DNA from: Sphingobacterium psychroaquaticum
GTDB lineage: Bacteria > Bacteroidota > Bacteroidia > Sphingobacteriales > Sphingobacteriaceae
DNA length: 43,329 nucleotides
Reading direction: 5' to 3'
Assembly (NCBI RefSeq): GCF_900177625.1
Contig: NZ_FXAU01000001.1
Span: 1,260,426 to 1,303,754 of the forward strand
The translations under genes were made by a program, and so were the position numbers. The stretch's first letter is position 1. The number at the start of each line of letters is the position of its first letter. Under the pieces are notes generated by a model. The model did not search any database. It worked only from the letters and a program-made list of their open reading frames with translations, and was not told where the DNA came from. Below, piece by piece: positions 24,827-34,000 of this stretch.

Positions 24827-26110
24827 ATGCTAAAAACCTATCCATATAGCACTTTATCCGAAACGGATATACAACGACTGATAACGCGCAATGCCGATGA
24901 GAGCCTTCAGGTAACAGATGTTGTGCTCGATATCATATCAAACGTTCGTACGGGCGGCGATTCATCCTTAAAAGAATTGGCTCAAAAATTTGATAAGGTT
25001 TCCCTTGATACCCTTTATCTCGATAAATCAGAGATTGAAGACCTAGCAATGCGTATCCCACGGGAACAGCAGCGCGCCCTGGAAATTGCCTTTCAAAATA
25101 TTCACCGTTTCCACAGCATTCAGGTAAAACGAGAACGCGTGGTCGAAACAATGCCCGGTGTGAAGTGTTGGCGGGAAATTCGTCCAATCGAAAAAGTTGG
25201 ATTATACATTCCTGGGGGGTCCGCAGTTTTGCCGAGTACATTGCTCATGCTTGGTATCCCAGCACGCATTGCGGGATGTAAAGAAATAGTCGTGTGTTCG
25301 CCTCCACAGAAAGATGGTAAGATTAACGGATACGTGGCTTACTGTTTGCATTTACTTAAGATAGAACGCATTTATCTTGTAGGTGGTGCCCAGGCTGTCG
25401 CTGCTATGGCCTTTGGTACGGAGACAATACCAAAAGTAGACAAGATCTTTGGCCCGGGAAATCAATTTGTCACCAAAGCAAAAAGCTTGGTTCAAAGTAT
25501 GACAAATGTAAGTATCGATATGCCTGCGGGTCCTTCTGAAGTACTTGTTATTGCTGATGAAACCGCCAACCCTACTTTCGTGGCGGCCGATTTATTGGCA
25601 CAAGCAGAGCACGGAGCGGACAGTCAAGCTATACTTGTCGCAACAACAGAATCGCTTATCGAGCGTGTGAATCAAGAGCTTGTGCAGCAATTGGCACAAT
25701 TACCGCGTCAAGATATTGCGCAAAAAGCAATAGAAAATTCATATGCTATTTTAGCAAACAATCTTGAGGATGCGATGAAGTTCTCCAATAGCTATGCCCC
25801 TGAACACCTACTTTTGGAAGTTGCCGAATGGGAACCATTAACGCGGAGGATCTTAAATGCTGGCTCTGTCTTTTTAGGACACCTTACGCCAGAAAGTGCA
25901 GGAGACTATGCCTCGGGGACAAACCACACCCTTCCTACATCTGGATACGCACGTGCATATTCTGGTGTATCAGTAGATTCGTTTGTGAAGAAAATAACGT
26001 TTCAACATATTAATGAAGAAGGAATAAAGCAAATAGGTGCGACCGTAGAGATCTTAGCGGAGCTGGAGGGATTGCAAGCACATAAAAATGCAGTGACTGT
26101 TCGGAAGTAA
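24827..26110 (+). CDS. hisD: Histidinol dehydrogenase
   Basis: A zinc enzyme that oxidises L-histidinol to histidine in two NAD-dependent steps, the last of the pathway. The 427-residue length is standard. Motifs include VGLYIPGGSAVLPSTLLMLG, the NAD-loop GGAQAVAAMAFGTETIP, the FGPGNQFVTKAK signature, DMPAGPSEVLVIAD, and the zinc/catalytic AEHGADSQAI. The C-terminal YAPEHLLLE and ASGTNHTLPTSGYAR contribute the catalytic Glu-His. It starts one base after the hisG stop. Unusually, no hisC, hisB or other his gene follows; the next gene is an NADH dehydrogenase with its own promoter. Confidence 0.96.
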   Translation: MLKTYPYSTLSETDIQRLITRNADESLQVTDVVLDIISNVRTGGDSSLKELAQKFDKVSLDTLYLDKSEIEDLAMRIPREQQRALEIAFQNIHRFHSIQVKRERVVETMPGVKCWREIRPIEKVGLYIPGGSAVLPSTLLMLGIPARIAGCKEIVVCSPPQKDGKINGYVAYCLHLLKIERIYLVGGAQAVAAMAFGTETIPKVDKIFGPGNQFVTKAKSLVQSMTNVSIDMPAGPSEVLVIADETANPTFVAADLLAQAEHGADSQAILVATTESLIERVNQELVQQLAQLPRQDIAQKAIENSYAILANNLEDAMKFSNSYAPEHLLLEVAEWEPLTRRILNAGSVFLGHLTPESAGDYASGTNHTLPTSGYARAYSGVSVDSFVKKITFQHINEEGIKQIGATVEILAELEGLQAHKNAVTVRK

Positions 26111-26132
26111 TCCTTTCGATATTCCTCATGCT

Positions 26133-26158
26133 TTTATCGCGGATAAACGATAAATTTT
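26133..26158 (+). terminator. Possible terminator after hisD
   Basis: TTTATCG (26133-26139) pairs with CGATAAA (26148-26154), followed by TTTTATC. The stem is AT-rich and short, so the call is tentative. Confidence 0.35.
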
Positions 26159-26161
26159 ATC

Positions 26162-26169
26162 TAATTTTG
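26162..26169 (+). promoter_or_regulatory. -7 box for the NADH dehydrogenase gene
   Basis: TAATTTTG matches TAnnTTTG. It implies a leader of about 80 nt before the ATG at 26257. Confidence 0.55.
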
Positions 26170-26181
26170 CACCTTCTTTAT

Positions 26182-26221
26182 AGGTGGTTTGTATATTCAC
26201 TTATTGCATAGACAACCACCT
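26182..26221 (+). promoter_or_regulatory. 5' leader hairpin of the NADH dehydrogenase mRNA
   Basis: AGGTGGTT (26182-26189) pairs with AACCACCT (26214-26221), with extra pairing possible inside (TGT with ACA). It would be the first structure in the mRNA. No T tract follows, so it is not a terminator. Function unknown. Confidence 0.4.
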
Positions 26222-26256
26222 TATATCGATTGCAGAACAAAACGATCAGTGTATTT

Positions 26257-27552
26257 ATGGCAGACATCAAAAAACATATTGTTATAGTAGGTGGAGGATT
26301 CGCGGGTATTAACTTCATTAAGGCGCTAGGCGACAATCCGGCCTACCATGTGACCTTAGTGGATATCAACAACTATAACTTCTTCCCCCCTCTTATCTAT
26401 CAGGTAGCAACAGCTTTTATCGAATCTTCTAATATCAGTGCTCCTTTCCGGAAACTGTTTAGAAAATACAAAAACTTTTCTTTCCACCTGGGAAAATTAA
26501 TCCAGATCAACAGTGCCGATAACACGATTGAGACAGATGCTGGCGTTCTTTCTTATGATTATTTGGTATTAGCGACCGGTACAGAGACGAACTATTTTGG
26601 CATGGAAAACGTGAAGAAAAATGCGTTTCCCATGAAGAATATGAGTGATGCGTTAGCTATTCGTAATAAAATATTACTAAACCTAGAGGAATATATCCAA
26701 CGTAAAGACGACCCAAATAGGGACGCCTACTTAAATATTGTCGTTGCTGGTGGTGGTCCTTCTGGTGTTGAGCTTTCCGGAATGATTGCTGAGCTCAGCG
26801 ATCGTATCATCAAAAGAGAGTACCCTGAATTAAAAGAGATCAAACCAAGAATCTTCTTGGTTGATGCGGGTGCTGCCCTACTGGGGCCGATGAGCAAAGT
26901 AGCACAACAGGAGGCAAAACGTGTGCTTGAGAATTTGGGAGTAGAAATTACGTTAGGCGTTGCTGTTAAGGATTACATAGATGATGTCGTCTTTTTAGGG
27001 GACGGTACTGAAATAAAAACAAAAACATTACTCTGGACTTCGGGTGTTATTGCACGTGAACTACCGGGACTACCGGCAGAGGTTATCACGCGTGGTCGCC
27101 GTGTCTTGGTCGATGAATTCAACGCCGTACAAGGTTATTCTAATATCTTCGCTATCGGCGATATCTGTTTTCAATCGAGCGACCCGAACTTCCCTAATGG
27201 TCACCCGCAACTTGCTCAAGTGGCAATGCAGCAAGGTGTATTATTAGCAAAAAACATTGTTAAGAAAGACACAAACAATATATTAAAAGCTTTTTCGTAT
27301 TGGGATAAAGGAAGTATGGCTGTTATCTCGCGTTATAAAGCGGTAGCCGACTTACCTAAACTATCGTTTACAGGATTATTTGCTTGGTTGACTTGGTTAT
27401 TGATCCACCTTATCCCTATTGCGGGATTCCGTAATAAAGGGAAGTTAATCGGAAACTGGACTTGGTCCTTCTATTCGGCAAACTCAGGTTTACGACTTAT
27501 TATCCGAAGTGAGCGAAAACGTGATAAAAACGAAGTACGTACAAATGCATAA
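26257..27552 (+). CDS. ndh: Type II NADH:quinone oxidoreductase
   Basis: A single-subunit, non-proton-pumping NADH dehydrogenase that passes electrons to (mena)quinone on the inner face of the membrane. The 431-residue protein has the FAD fold VIVGGGFAGINFIKAL at the N-terminus and a second nucleotide fold VVAGGGPSGVELSG near residue 165 for NADH. The FAD motif FAIGDICF appears near residue 300. A C-terminal aromatic/hydrophobic stretch, SFTGLFAWLTWLLIHLIPIA, serves as the membrane anchor. The ATG at 26257 is preferred over TTG at 26230, because the fold starts shortly after it. Its natural partner, menaquinone, is made by the mqn genes in this window. A perfect terminator follows. Confidence 0.92.
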   Translation: MADIKKHIVIVGGGFAGINFIKALGDNPAYHVTLVDINNYNFFPPLIYQVATAFIESSNISAPFRKLFRKYKNFSFHLGKLIQINSADNTIETDAGVLSYDYLVLATGTETNYFGMENVKKNAFPMKNMSDALAIRNKILLNLEEYIQRKDDPNRDAYLNIVVAGGGPSGVELSGMIAELSDRIIKREYPELKEIKPRIFLVDAGAALLGPMSKVAQQEAKRVLENLGVEITLGVAVKDYIDDVVFLGDGTEIKTKTLLWTSGVIARELPGLPAEVITRGRRVLVDEFNAVQGYSNIFAIGDICFQSSDPNFPNGHPQLAQVAMQQGVLLAKNIVKKDTNNILKAFSYWDKGSMAVISRYKAVADLPKLSFTGLFAWLTWLLIHLIPIAGFRNKGKLIGNWTWSFYSANSGLRLIIRSERKRDKNEVRTNA

Positions 27553-27553
27553 T

Positions 27554-27583
27554 AAAAAGGGGCTGGTTAACCAGCCCCTTTTT
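27554..27583. terminator. Bidirectional terminator, 30-nt perfect palindrome
   Basis: AAAAAGGGGCTGGTT followed directly by its complement AACCAGCCCCTTTTT. It serves ndh on the plus strand and the lysine-rich protein gene ending at 27585 on the minus strand. Confidence 0.93.
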
Positions 27584-27584
27584 A

Positions 27585-28565
27585 TTATTTCTTTTTCTTC
27601 TTTTTATCTTTCTTCACCACGCTTTCTGCTATTTTTTTTATTGTTTTCTTCAATTTTTTAGCGGATTTATCTCTCTTCTTCTTGGCTTCTTTTTTAGCTT
27701 TTTTGTCTTGCTTTGCCTTTTTTTCTTTCTTGGCTTTATTCTCTTTTTCTTTCGCCTTTTCTTTTTCTTTAGACTTATCTTTTAGCTTCGCCGTTTCCTT
27801 CACTTTATCTTTGCTTTTGGCCTGTTCAGCTTTTGCATCATCTTTCGATTTTTTTACCTTAAACTCTTCACTATAGCCAGACTCCTTTCGTAACATTTTG
27901 ACCTCTTTCGCATCGATCGAATTACTTTCTTTCTTAGGTGTCGACTTTTTGTCGCTCTTCTTTACCTCTTTCTCAGCGGCCTTACTCTTTACTCCCGCAG
28001 AACTCGTACTATTAGCTTTGAGCACGTTTACGGGCACGATCTCTTTGTTAATCTTTACAGGAATAAGCTCTTTTTTCGGCTCAACCTTGGTCTGTGGAGC
28101 AGGTGTACTTTTGCCGACACTTGCTGTAGCCTTTTTAATAGGGGCTTTACTTGGCGTAGCCTTTACGACCTTCGCCTTTGGCGCTACCGCTGTTTTTGCA
28201 GCAGGTGTAGCGGTCTTCACAGCTGCAGCCGTTGTTTTGACTGGTGCTGATGTTGTCTTAGATGCCGCCACAGCGGGTTTCGAAGCACTAACTTTCGTTC
28301 CAGAAGGTTTAGTTCCAGAAGGCTTAGTTCCCGTGGTTTTGGTTGAGCTTGATTTTGCTGTTGTAGTTTTACCAGCCGCTGCTTCTGGACTGCTTCCTGC
28401 ACTTGTTGTAGCTTTCGCTGTTACAGTAGCCTTTGTAGCAACCTTCGTTGTTACTTTTTTAGGTGCGGGTTTGGGAGCTGGTTTAGTTACGGGAGTCGTT
28501 TTGGTCTCGGGCGTTGTATTTTCTACAGACTGCCCATCCTTTTGCTCATTTTTTTCTGTTGTCAT
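27585..28565 (-). CDS. Lysine/alanine-rich disordered protein, histone H1-like
   Basis: A 326-residue low-complexity protein. Residues 1-200 are rich in Thr, Ala, Pro and Lys with PAPKK- and GTKPSGTKPS-type repeats. A middle segment, EVKMLRKESGYSEEFKVKKS, is the only compositionally normal part. The rest is almost pure Lys/Glu/Ala and ends in polylysine. Such composition is like the tail of histone H1 and bacterial H1-like proteins, so nucleic acid binding is likely but unproven. No signal peptide or membrane segment is seen. The antisense strand is open over 233 codons as a by-product of this composition. It converges on ndh and shares its terminator. Confidence 0.7.
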   Translation of the reverse strand: MTTEKNEQKDGQSVENTTPETKTTPVTKPAPKPAPKKVTTKVATKATVTAKATTSAGSSPEAAAGKTTTAKSSSTKTTGTKPSGTKPSGTKVSASKPAVAASKTTSAPVKTTAAAVKTATPAAKTAVAPKAKVVKATPSKAPIKKATASVGKSTPAPQTKVEPKKELIPVKINKEIVPVNVLKANSTSSAGVKSKAAEKEVKKSDKKSTPKKESNSIDAKEVKMLRKESGYSEEFKVKKSKDDAKAEQAKSKDKVKETAKLKDKSKEKEKAKEKENKAKKEKKAKQDKKAKKEAKKKRDKSAKKLKKTIKKIAESVVKKDKKKKKK

Positions 28566-28726
28566 AAAATACCTATTAAGGTTCTATAATAAAAGATAAA
28601 CAAGGCAATAAGGTTTTTGTTTATCTTATAAATAACAAACCATCCTCCGGTTCGTATTAAGCTAATTTATAAATTATTAATTGATATTTATCTACTGAAG
28701 CGATTTCTATTTTATAATCCCCATAT

Positions 28727-28748
28727 AAATTGCGTATAAACGCAATTT
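28727..28748. promoter_or_regulatory. Perfect dyad upstream of lpxB
   Basis: AAATTGCGT (28727-28735) and ACGCAATTT (28740-28748) form a 9-bp perfect inverted repeat around ATAA. It sits just before a near-consensus -7 box, TAAGTTTA (28753-28760), hence over the -33 to -12 zone. Operator or structural role is inferred from place only. Confidence 0.45.
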
Positions 28749-28788
28749 TATCTAAGTTTAACTAGAAAAAGAAATTGAGCTTAAGCAT

Positions 28789-29910
28789 ATGAAATACTAT
28801 ATAGTTGCCGGTGAGACCTCGGGCGACCTTCATGGCGCAAATCTGATTGCTTCTTTAAAACGGGAAGATCCGCATGCAGATTTTCGTATTGTAGGAGGCG
28901 ACCAGATGAAAACTGCAGCCGATCAAGATCCACTTATCCACACTTCTGCCATGGCTTTCATGGGCTTTGTCGAAGTATTGATGAATTTAAGCACGATACG
29001 TCAGAATCTTAAAGCTGTAAAAGAGGATATTATCCGTTACCAACCGGACACACTCATCCTAATAGATTTTCCAGGATTCAACCTTAAGATTGCTGCGTTC
29101 GCCAAAAAGAAAGGAATACGTGTTTGCTACTACATCTCGCCTAAAATATGGGCATGGAATCAAGGTCGAGTTCATAAAATAAAAAAAATAGTGGATCACA
29201 TGTTGTGTATCCTGCCTTTTGAGGTTGACTTCTATAAAAAATTCAATTATTCAGTAGATTATGTCGGGAACCCACTTTTAGATGCGATCTCCAGCTACCA
29301 GTTTAATCCAGCGTTCAAGGAAGATAACGGCCTTAATGAACGTCCTGTTATTGCTTTGCTCCCAGGGAGCCGAAAAATGGAAATTGAGAAAATACTACCA
29401 GAAATGGTGGGTTTGTATTATCTATTTCCGGCCCATCAGTTTGTAATTGCCGGTGCCCCCAACTTTGGCACCGATTATTACCAACGCTATATCGGAGACC
29501 TTCCTATTCGAGTGGTCTTTAACCAAACGTACGATTTATTACAGGTCGCTGATGCAGCGGTAGTCACCAGCGGTACAGCTACTTTAGAAACGGGCATACT
29601 TAAGGTACCACAAGTTGTCGTATATAAAGCGAATGCTTTGAGCATAAAAATCGCTAGACTTCTTGTAAAAGTAAAATTTATTTCACTCGTAAATTTGATT
29701 AATAACTTCCTGTCTGTCCGTGAATTAATCCAAGAAGACTGTACGACACGCGCTATCGCCGATGAGCTTAAAGAGCTGATTAACAACAAGGAACATCGCG
29801 CAAGTGTATTAGAGAATTACGACATCTTAGCCGAGAAGTTAGGACAACCTGGTGCTTCGCAAAAGGCAGCGAAATTAATTTTTTCTTACACAAGCGACAG
29901 TAGTGATTAA
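28789..29910 (+). CDS. lpxB: Lipid-A-disaccharide synthase
   Basis: A glycosyltransferase family 19 enzyme that joins UDP-2,3-diacylglucosamine and lipid X into the lipid A disaccharide at the inner membrane surface. The 373-residue protein starts with the LpxB signature YYIVAGETSGDLHGANLI. It continues with IDFPGFNLKIA, the YYISPKIWAWNQGRVHKIK block, LPFEVDFYKK, YVGNPLLD, LLPGSRKMEIEKILPEM and VVTSGTATLET. Presence shows an outer membrane with lipid A. It stands alone; lpxA, lpxC and lpxD are not nearby. A near-consensus -7 box and a perfect dyad precede it. Confidence 0.96.
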   Translation: MKYYIVAGETSGDLHGANLIASLKREDPHADFRIVGGDQMKTAADQDPLIHTSAMAFMGFVEVLMNLSTIRQNLKAVKEDIIRYQPDTLILIDFPGFNLKIAAFAKKKGIRVCYYISPKIWAWNQGRVHKIKKIVDHMLCILPFEVDFYKKFNYSVDYVGNPLLDAISSYQFNPAFKEDNGLNERPVIALLPGSRKMEIEKILPEMVGLYYLFPAHQFVIAGAPNFGTDYYQRYIGDLPIRVVFNQTYDLLQVADAAVVTSGTATLETGILKVPQVVVYKANALSIKIARLLVKVKFISLVNLINNFLSVRELIQEDCTTRAIADELKELINNKEHRASVLENYDILAEKLGQPGASQKAAKLIFSYTSDSSD

Positions 29911-29962
29911 ACTTTTTTGATGTATCTATACTCTAACGAATAGAAACAAAAATTTAAACACT

Positions 29963-30601
29963 ATGAAAATAAAGCGTTTTATAATTTTGATGTTCGTTGG
30001 CCTATTGACTTCTGCCGCGATACAGGCGCAGACCAATACGCAACATATCAGCAAACTTGAGCTGGGGAAAAAGAAAAAACAATATTTTAACGATCGTGAT
30101 TCATCGTCTGTCATTTATATTGACACATTAATCATGAAGGATAAGTCATCCTTGATATTCATGGGCAAGAAAGATGTTAAATTGGTCGTTAAACATGCTG
30201 AAATTGGAGATCGTGCATCGATTAGCGGTATTGCAGGACGAAACAATGCATCGAACTTCGATATTGAAATTAACTTTAAGAAACTAGGTTCGCTTTATGT
30301 GATAGCCCGAGGCGAAGATGCAATGAATGGCACACGTACCGATCCGAATGGGGACGGTGGTATCGTGAAGCTTAAATATGATGGCAATGGTATCGCACCA
30401 CAGACGACAGATAGAAAGAAGAAGAATTACTTGTTGGTTGATGTGTCCGCTGGTGGACGTGCTATAAACCCTACATCGGACCTGAATCAGATCTATTCTA
30501 GAATTGCGATGTCGGCACCTGGGCTTCGTGGTTTACCACAAGGACAAATTTATTCGGGTTCCCCTGGTAAGGAAGGAAAAGTAGAAATTGAAAAACTATA
30601 A
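29963..30601 (+). CDS. Secreted protein of unknown function
   Basis: A 212-residue protein with a signal peptide (KIKRFIILMFVGLLTSAAI followed by QAQ). After it comes a short charged stretch with ELGKKKKQYFNDRD, then a glycine- and asparagine-rich body. The body includes GGIVKLKYDGNGIAP and an ending rich in Gly-Leu-Pro-Gly turns (APGLRGLPQGQIYSGSPGKE). No known domain was recognised. The look is of a beta-rich envelope protein. It follows lpxB by 52 nt and ends at a strong bidirectional terminator, so it may share the lpxB transcript. Confidence 0.7.
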   Translation: MKIKRFIILMFVGLLTSAAIQAQTNTQHISKLELGKKKKQYFNDRDSSSVIYIDTLIMKDKSSLIFMGKKDVKLVVKHAEIGDRASISGIAGRNNASNFDIEINFKKLGSLYVIARGEDAMNGTRTDPNGDGGIVKLKYDGNGIAPQTTDRKKKNYLLVDVSAGGRAINPTSDLNQIYSRIAMSAPGLRGLPQGQIYSGSPGKEGKVEIEKL

Positions 30602-30627
30602 TGCAATACCCATAAATAATCATATCA

Positions 30628-30659
30628 AAAATAAAGCCGCTCTAGAGCGGCTTTATTTT
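30628..30659. terminator. Bidirectional terminator, 32-nt perfect palindrome
   Basis: AAAATAAAGCCGCTCT is followed directly by its complement AGAGCGGCTTTATTTT. It serves the secreted-protein gene on plus and trxA on minus. Confidence 0.93.
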
Positions 30660-30660
30660 T

Positions 30661-30978
30661 TTATAACTGTTTCGTTAATTTTTCTACTAAAACAGATTTA
30701 GGCACAGCGCCTACTTGTTTATCTACAATCTCGCCATTTTTGAAATATAATAATGCCGGAATGTTACGGATACCATATTTCACGGAAATATCAGGATTAT
30801 TATCTACGTTAACCTTACCCACTACGGCTTGGCCTTCGTATTCTTTTGCGATTTCATCTACAACCGGACCAACCATGCGACATGGACCACACCATTCTGC
30901 CCAAAAGTCAATCAATACGGGTTTATCTGATTTTAATACAAGCTCTTCGAAGTTGCTGTCTGTAATTTCTAATGCCAT
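30661..30978 (-). CDS. trxA: Thioredoxin
   Basis: A 105-residue cytoplasmic disulfide reductase. The redox pair is C30 and C33 in [12 protein letters not shown]. The buried Asp lies in VLIDFWA, and the cis-proline in [10 protein letters not shown]. The length and lack of a signal are those of classical thioredoxin, unlike the exported thioredoxin domain at 14152. It would be reduced by thioredoxin reductase, which is not in the window. Monocistronic, with a TATCTTTG box about 42 nt upstream and a palindromic terminator directly after the stop. Confidence 0.96.
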   Translation of the reverse strand: MALEITDSNFEELVLKSDKPVLIDFWAEWCGPCRMVGPVVDEIAKEYEGQAVVGKVNVDNNPDISVKYGIRNIPALLYFKNGEIVDKQVGAVPKSVLVEKLTKQL

Positions 30979-31019
30979 AATATCTAATTTTTAATCAATT
31001 CTTCGGTAAATCTAATATA

Positions 31020-31027
31020 CAAAGATA
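31020..31027 (-). promoter_or_regulatory. -7 box for trxA
   Basis: The minus strand reads TATCTTTG, a full TAnnTTTG match, about 42 nt before the trxA start. Confidence 0.55.
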
Positions 31028-31080
31028 GCTAATAGAAAAAATATAAAAGCCATTGCAAATTCATATTTTTCTATACCCTA

Positions 31081-34000
31081 TCAATTTAATTTATACTTCA
31101 CTCCTTCTACTGCATCGATACCATCCAAAAATTCATTTGTCAAGATAATCTTCAAGGCTTTACCCGGAAGTTCGATACTTATATCACCTTGAATATCAAC
31201 TACTTGAAAATTAAGTTGACAATATGCCTCCTGTCCTTCTTGTTTCGTTCCTTCAATCAAATCCTCCATTAAATCAATAAATTCATTGTTCAAGAGATGA
31301 AGTGGAATCTGTACTGTTAGTGATTTGGCCATTTTCTCGCGTAAATCAGACAGCAATTGAATACCTTTAAGCTCAAACCCCCAGTTTCCCACTTGTTTGA
31401 AACGTTCTTGGACTAAACCGCGTATCTGCACAAAGAAACCTTCTTGTAAATAGCCCTTAAATTTCACATAATCCTCACCAAAGACCATAATCTCAAAAGA
31501 ATCGCCATAATCTTCAATAATGAAGGAACCAAACGGCTTACCATTTTTAGAAACACGGTGGTTTGCCATGGCTATAATTCCCCCAACCACGGCCTCTTTG
31601 TTCTTTATCCGATTAAACTCAATCAATACTTCCTCTTCAACCTCACTCGCTTTCACTTTGTTGATAAGCTGTAAATCCCGAACAGTGTTAGCGCAGAATC
31701 GTTTAATCTCAAACCTATAGTTGTCCAAAGGGTGACTCGTCAAGTATATTCCGATCACATCCTTCTCATACTTCAGTTTCTCAATTAACCCCCATTGCGG
31801 ACAAGGGGCCATAACGGGTTCAGGAAGTTCCGTAGCAGCGGAACCACCAAACAAACTCGCCTGAGCTGAATTTTCATTCTCTTTTATTCTATTTCCATAT
31901 TTAATAGCTTTTTCTAACCCTGTAGAGTTATCACCATCATTATGGAAGTATTGCGCTCGATGCGTCGTAGTAAAACTATCAAAACCGCCTGCATACGCTA
32001 AACTTTCAAAAGCTTTTTTATTAGCCGATCTTAAGTCAATACGCTTCGCTAGATCAAAGACAGATTTGTACTTACCATCTTTCTCTCTCGTCTGCACAAT
32101 GGTATCTACCGCACCTGCTCCTACACCTTTTACTGCACCAATACCAAAACGCACAGCTCCTTGATCGTTTACGGTAAACTTATAATATGATTCGTTTACA
32201 TCTGGCCCTAAAACCTCCAGTCCCATGCGGCGACACTCTTCCATAAAGAAGGTCACCTGCTTGATATCATTCATGTTATTGGAAAGCACGGCGGCCATAT
32301 ATTCCGCTGGAAAATGTGCTTTTAAGTATGCCGTCTGATAGGCCACCCAGGCATAACATGTAGAGTGCGACTTATTAAACGCATAAGACGCAAATGCTTC
32401 CCAGTCGGTCCAAATCTTTTCCAACACTTTTGCGTTGTGCCCCTTCTCAACGGCCTGACCAACGAACTTAGGCTTCATTTTGTCCAGAACAGACTTTTGC
32501 TTCTTACCCATTGCTTTACGCAGTACGTCGGCATCACCCTTAGAGAAGCCCGCCAATTTCTGTGACAACAGCATTACCTGTTCTTGATAAACTGTAATAC
32601 CATATGTTTCATTCAGATACTCTTCACAAGCATCCAAATCGTATGTAATAGGCTCAATACCATGCTTACGCTTAATAAAGGATGGGATATACTCCATCGG
32701 CCCCGGTCGATACAAAGCATTCATGGCGATCAAATCGGCAAAAACAGTTGGTTTCAGCTCTTTCATGTACTTCTGCATCCCCGGCGACTCATACTGAAAC
32801 ACACCGATTGTTTCTCCCCGTTGAAAGAGTTCATAAGTAAGCTCGTCATCAATAGGGAAATTATCCGGATCTAATTCAATTCCATGTCGAAGCCTAACAT
32901 TTACTACGGTATCCTTGATCAGGGTTAGGGTCTTTAATCCCAAAAAGTCCATTTTCAGCAATCCTGCACTCTCTACTACCGAGTTATCAAACTGTGTAAC
33001 AAAGAGTTCTGAATCTTTTGCTAAAGAGACCGGAACGAAGTTCGTTATATCGTCGGGCGTAATAATAACCCCACAGGCGTGGACTCCTGTATTACGCATG
33101 GATCCTTCCAGCACACGAGCCTGCTTAATAGTCTCGGCTTCGAGTCCCGCACCATCTGCTAAAGACTTCAAGCGGTTAACGGCTTCAATTTCCTCACTCC
33201 GCAACACTTCTTTTAACGACTTTTCATCGAGTGAGAAAATCTTACTTAGCTTTAAATTCGGAATTAGTTTAGCAATATCATTCGCTTCCTGAAGCGGAAG
33301 ATCAAGTACCCGTGCAGTATCCTTAATGGAGGACTTGGCCGCCATCGTACCGTAAGTGATGATTTGCGCCACTTGGGAAGCACCATACTTATCAATTACA
33401 TATTGCATGACCCGTCCACGACCTTCGTCGTCAAAATCCACGTCAATATCGGGCATGGAAACCCGATCGGGATTTAAGAAACGCTCAAATAGCAAGTCAT
33501 ATTTAATGGGGTCAAGATTGGTAATTCCCAAACAATAGGCTACAGCTGATCCAGCTGCAGAACCACGACCAGGTCCAACAGATACCCCCATTTCACGCGC
33601 TTTTGCGATGAAATCTTGTACAATTAGAAAGTAGCCCGGATACCCCGTACGCTCAATAGTAGCAAGCTCAAAGTCTAACCGTTCGGTTACGATCTCATCA
33701 ATCTCATCGTATCGTTTCCTCGCTCCTTCATAGGTAAGATGTCTTAAAAAAGCGTTCTCACCACGCTTTCCTCCATCTTCATCATCCTCCTGATGAATAA
33801 ACTCATCTGGAATTTCGAATTTTGGAAGTAAGACGTCCCTGTTTAAGGAGTAAATATCAATCTTATCCAGTACCTCTTGGATGTTGATGATCGCTTCCGG
33901 CAAATCAGCGAACACCTTTTTCATTTCGTCTGCCGACTTGAAATAATACTCTTGGTTAGGTAAACCGAAGCGAAACCCTCGTCCCCTCCCTTTAGGTGTA

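Noticed and set aside
27898..28599. 233-codon hydrophobic ORF antisense to the lysine-rich gene
   Set aside because: Its Val/Ala/Leu/Phe content is the mirror of Lys/Ala/Thr codons on the other strand; no conserved domain or membrane protein pattern is seen.
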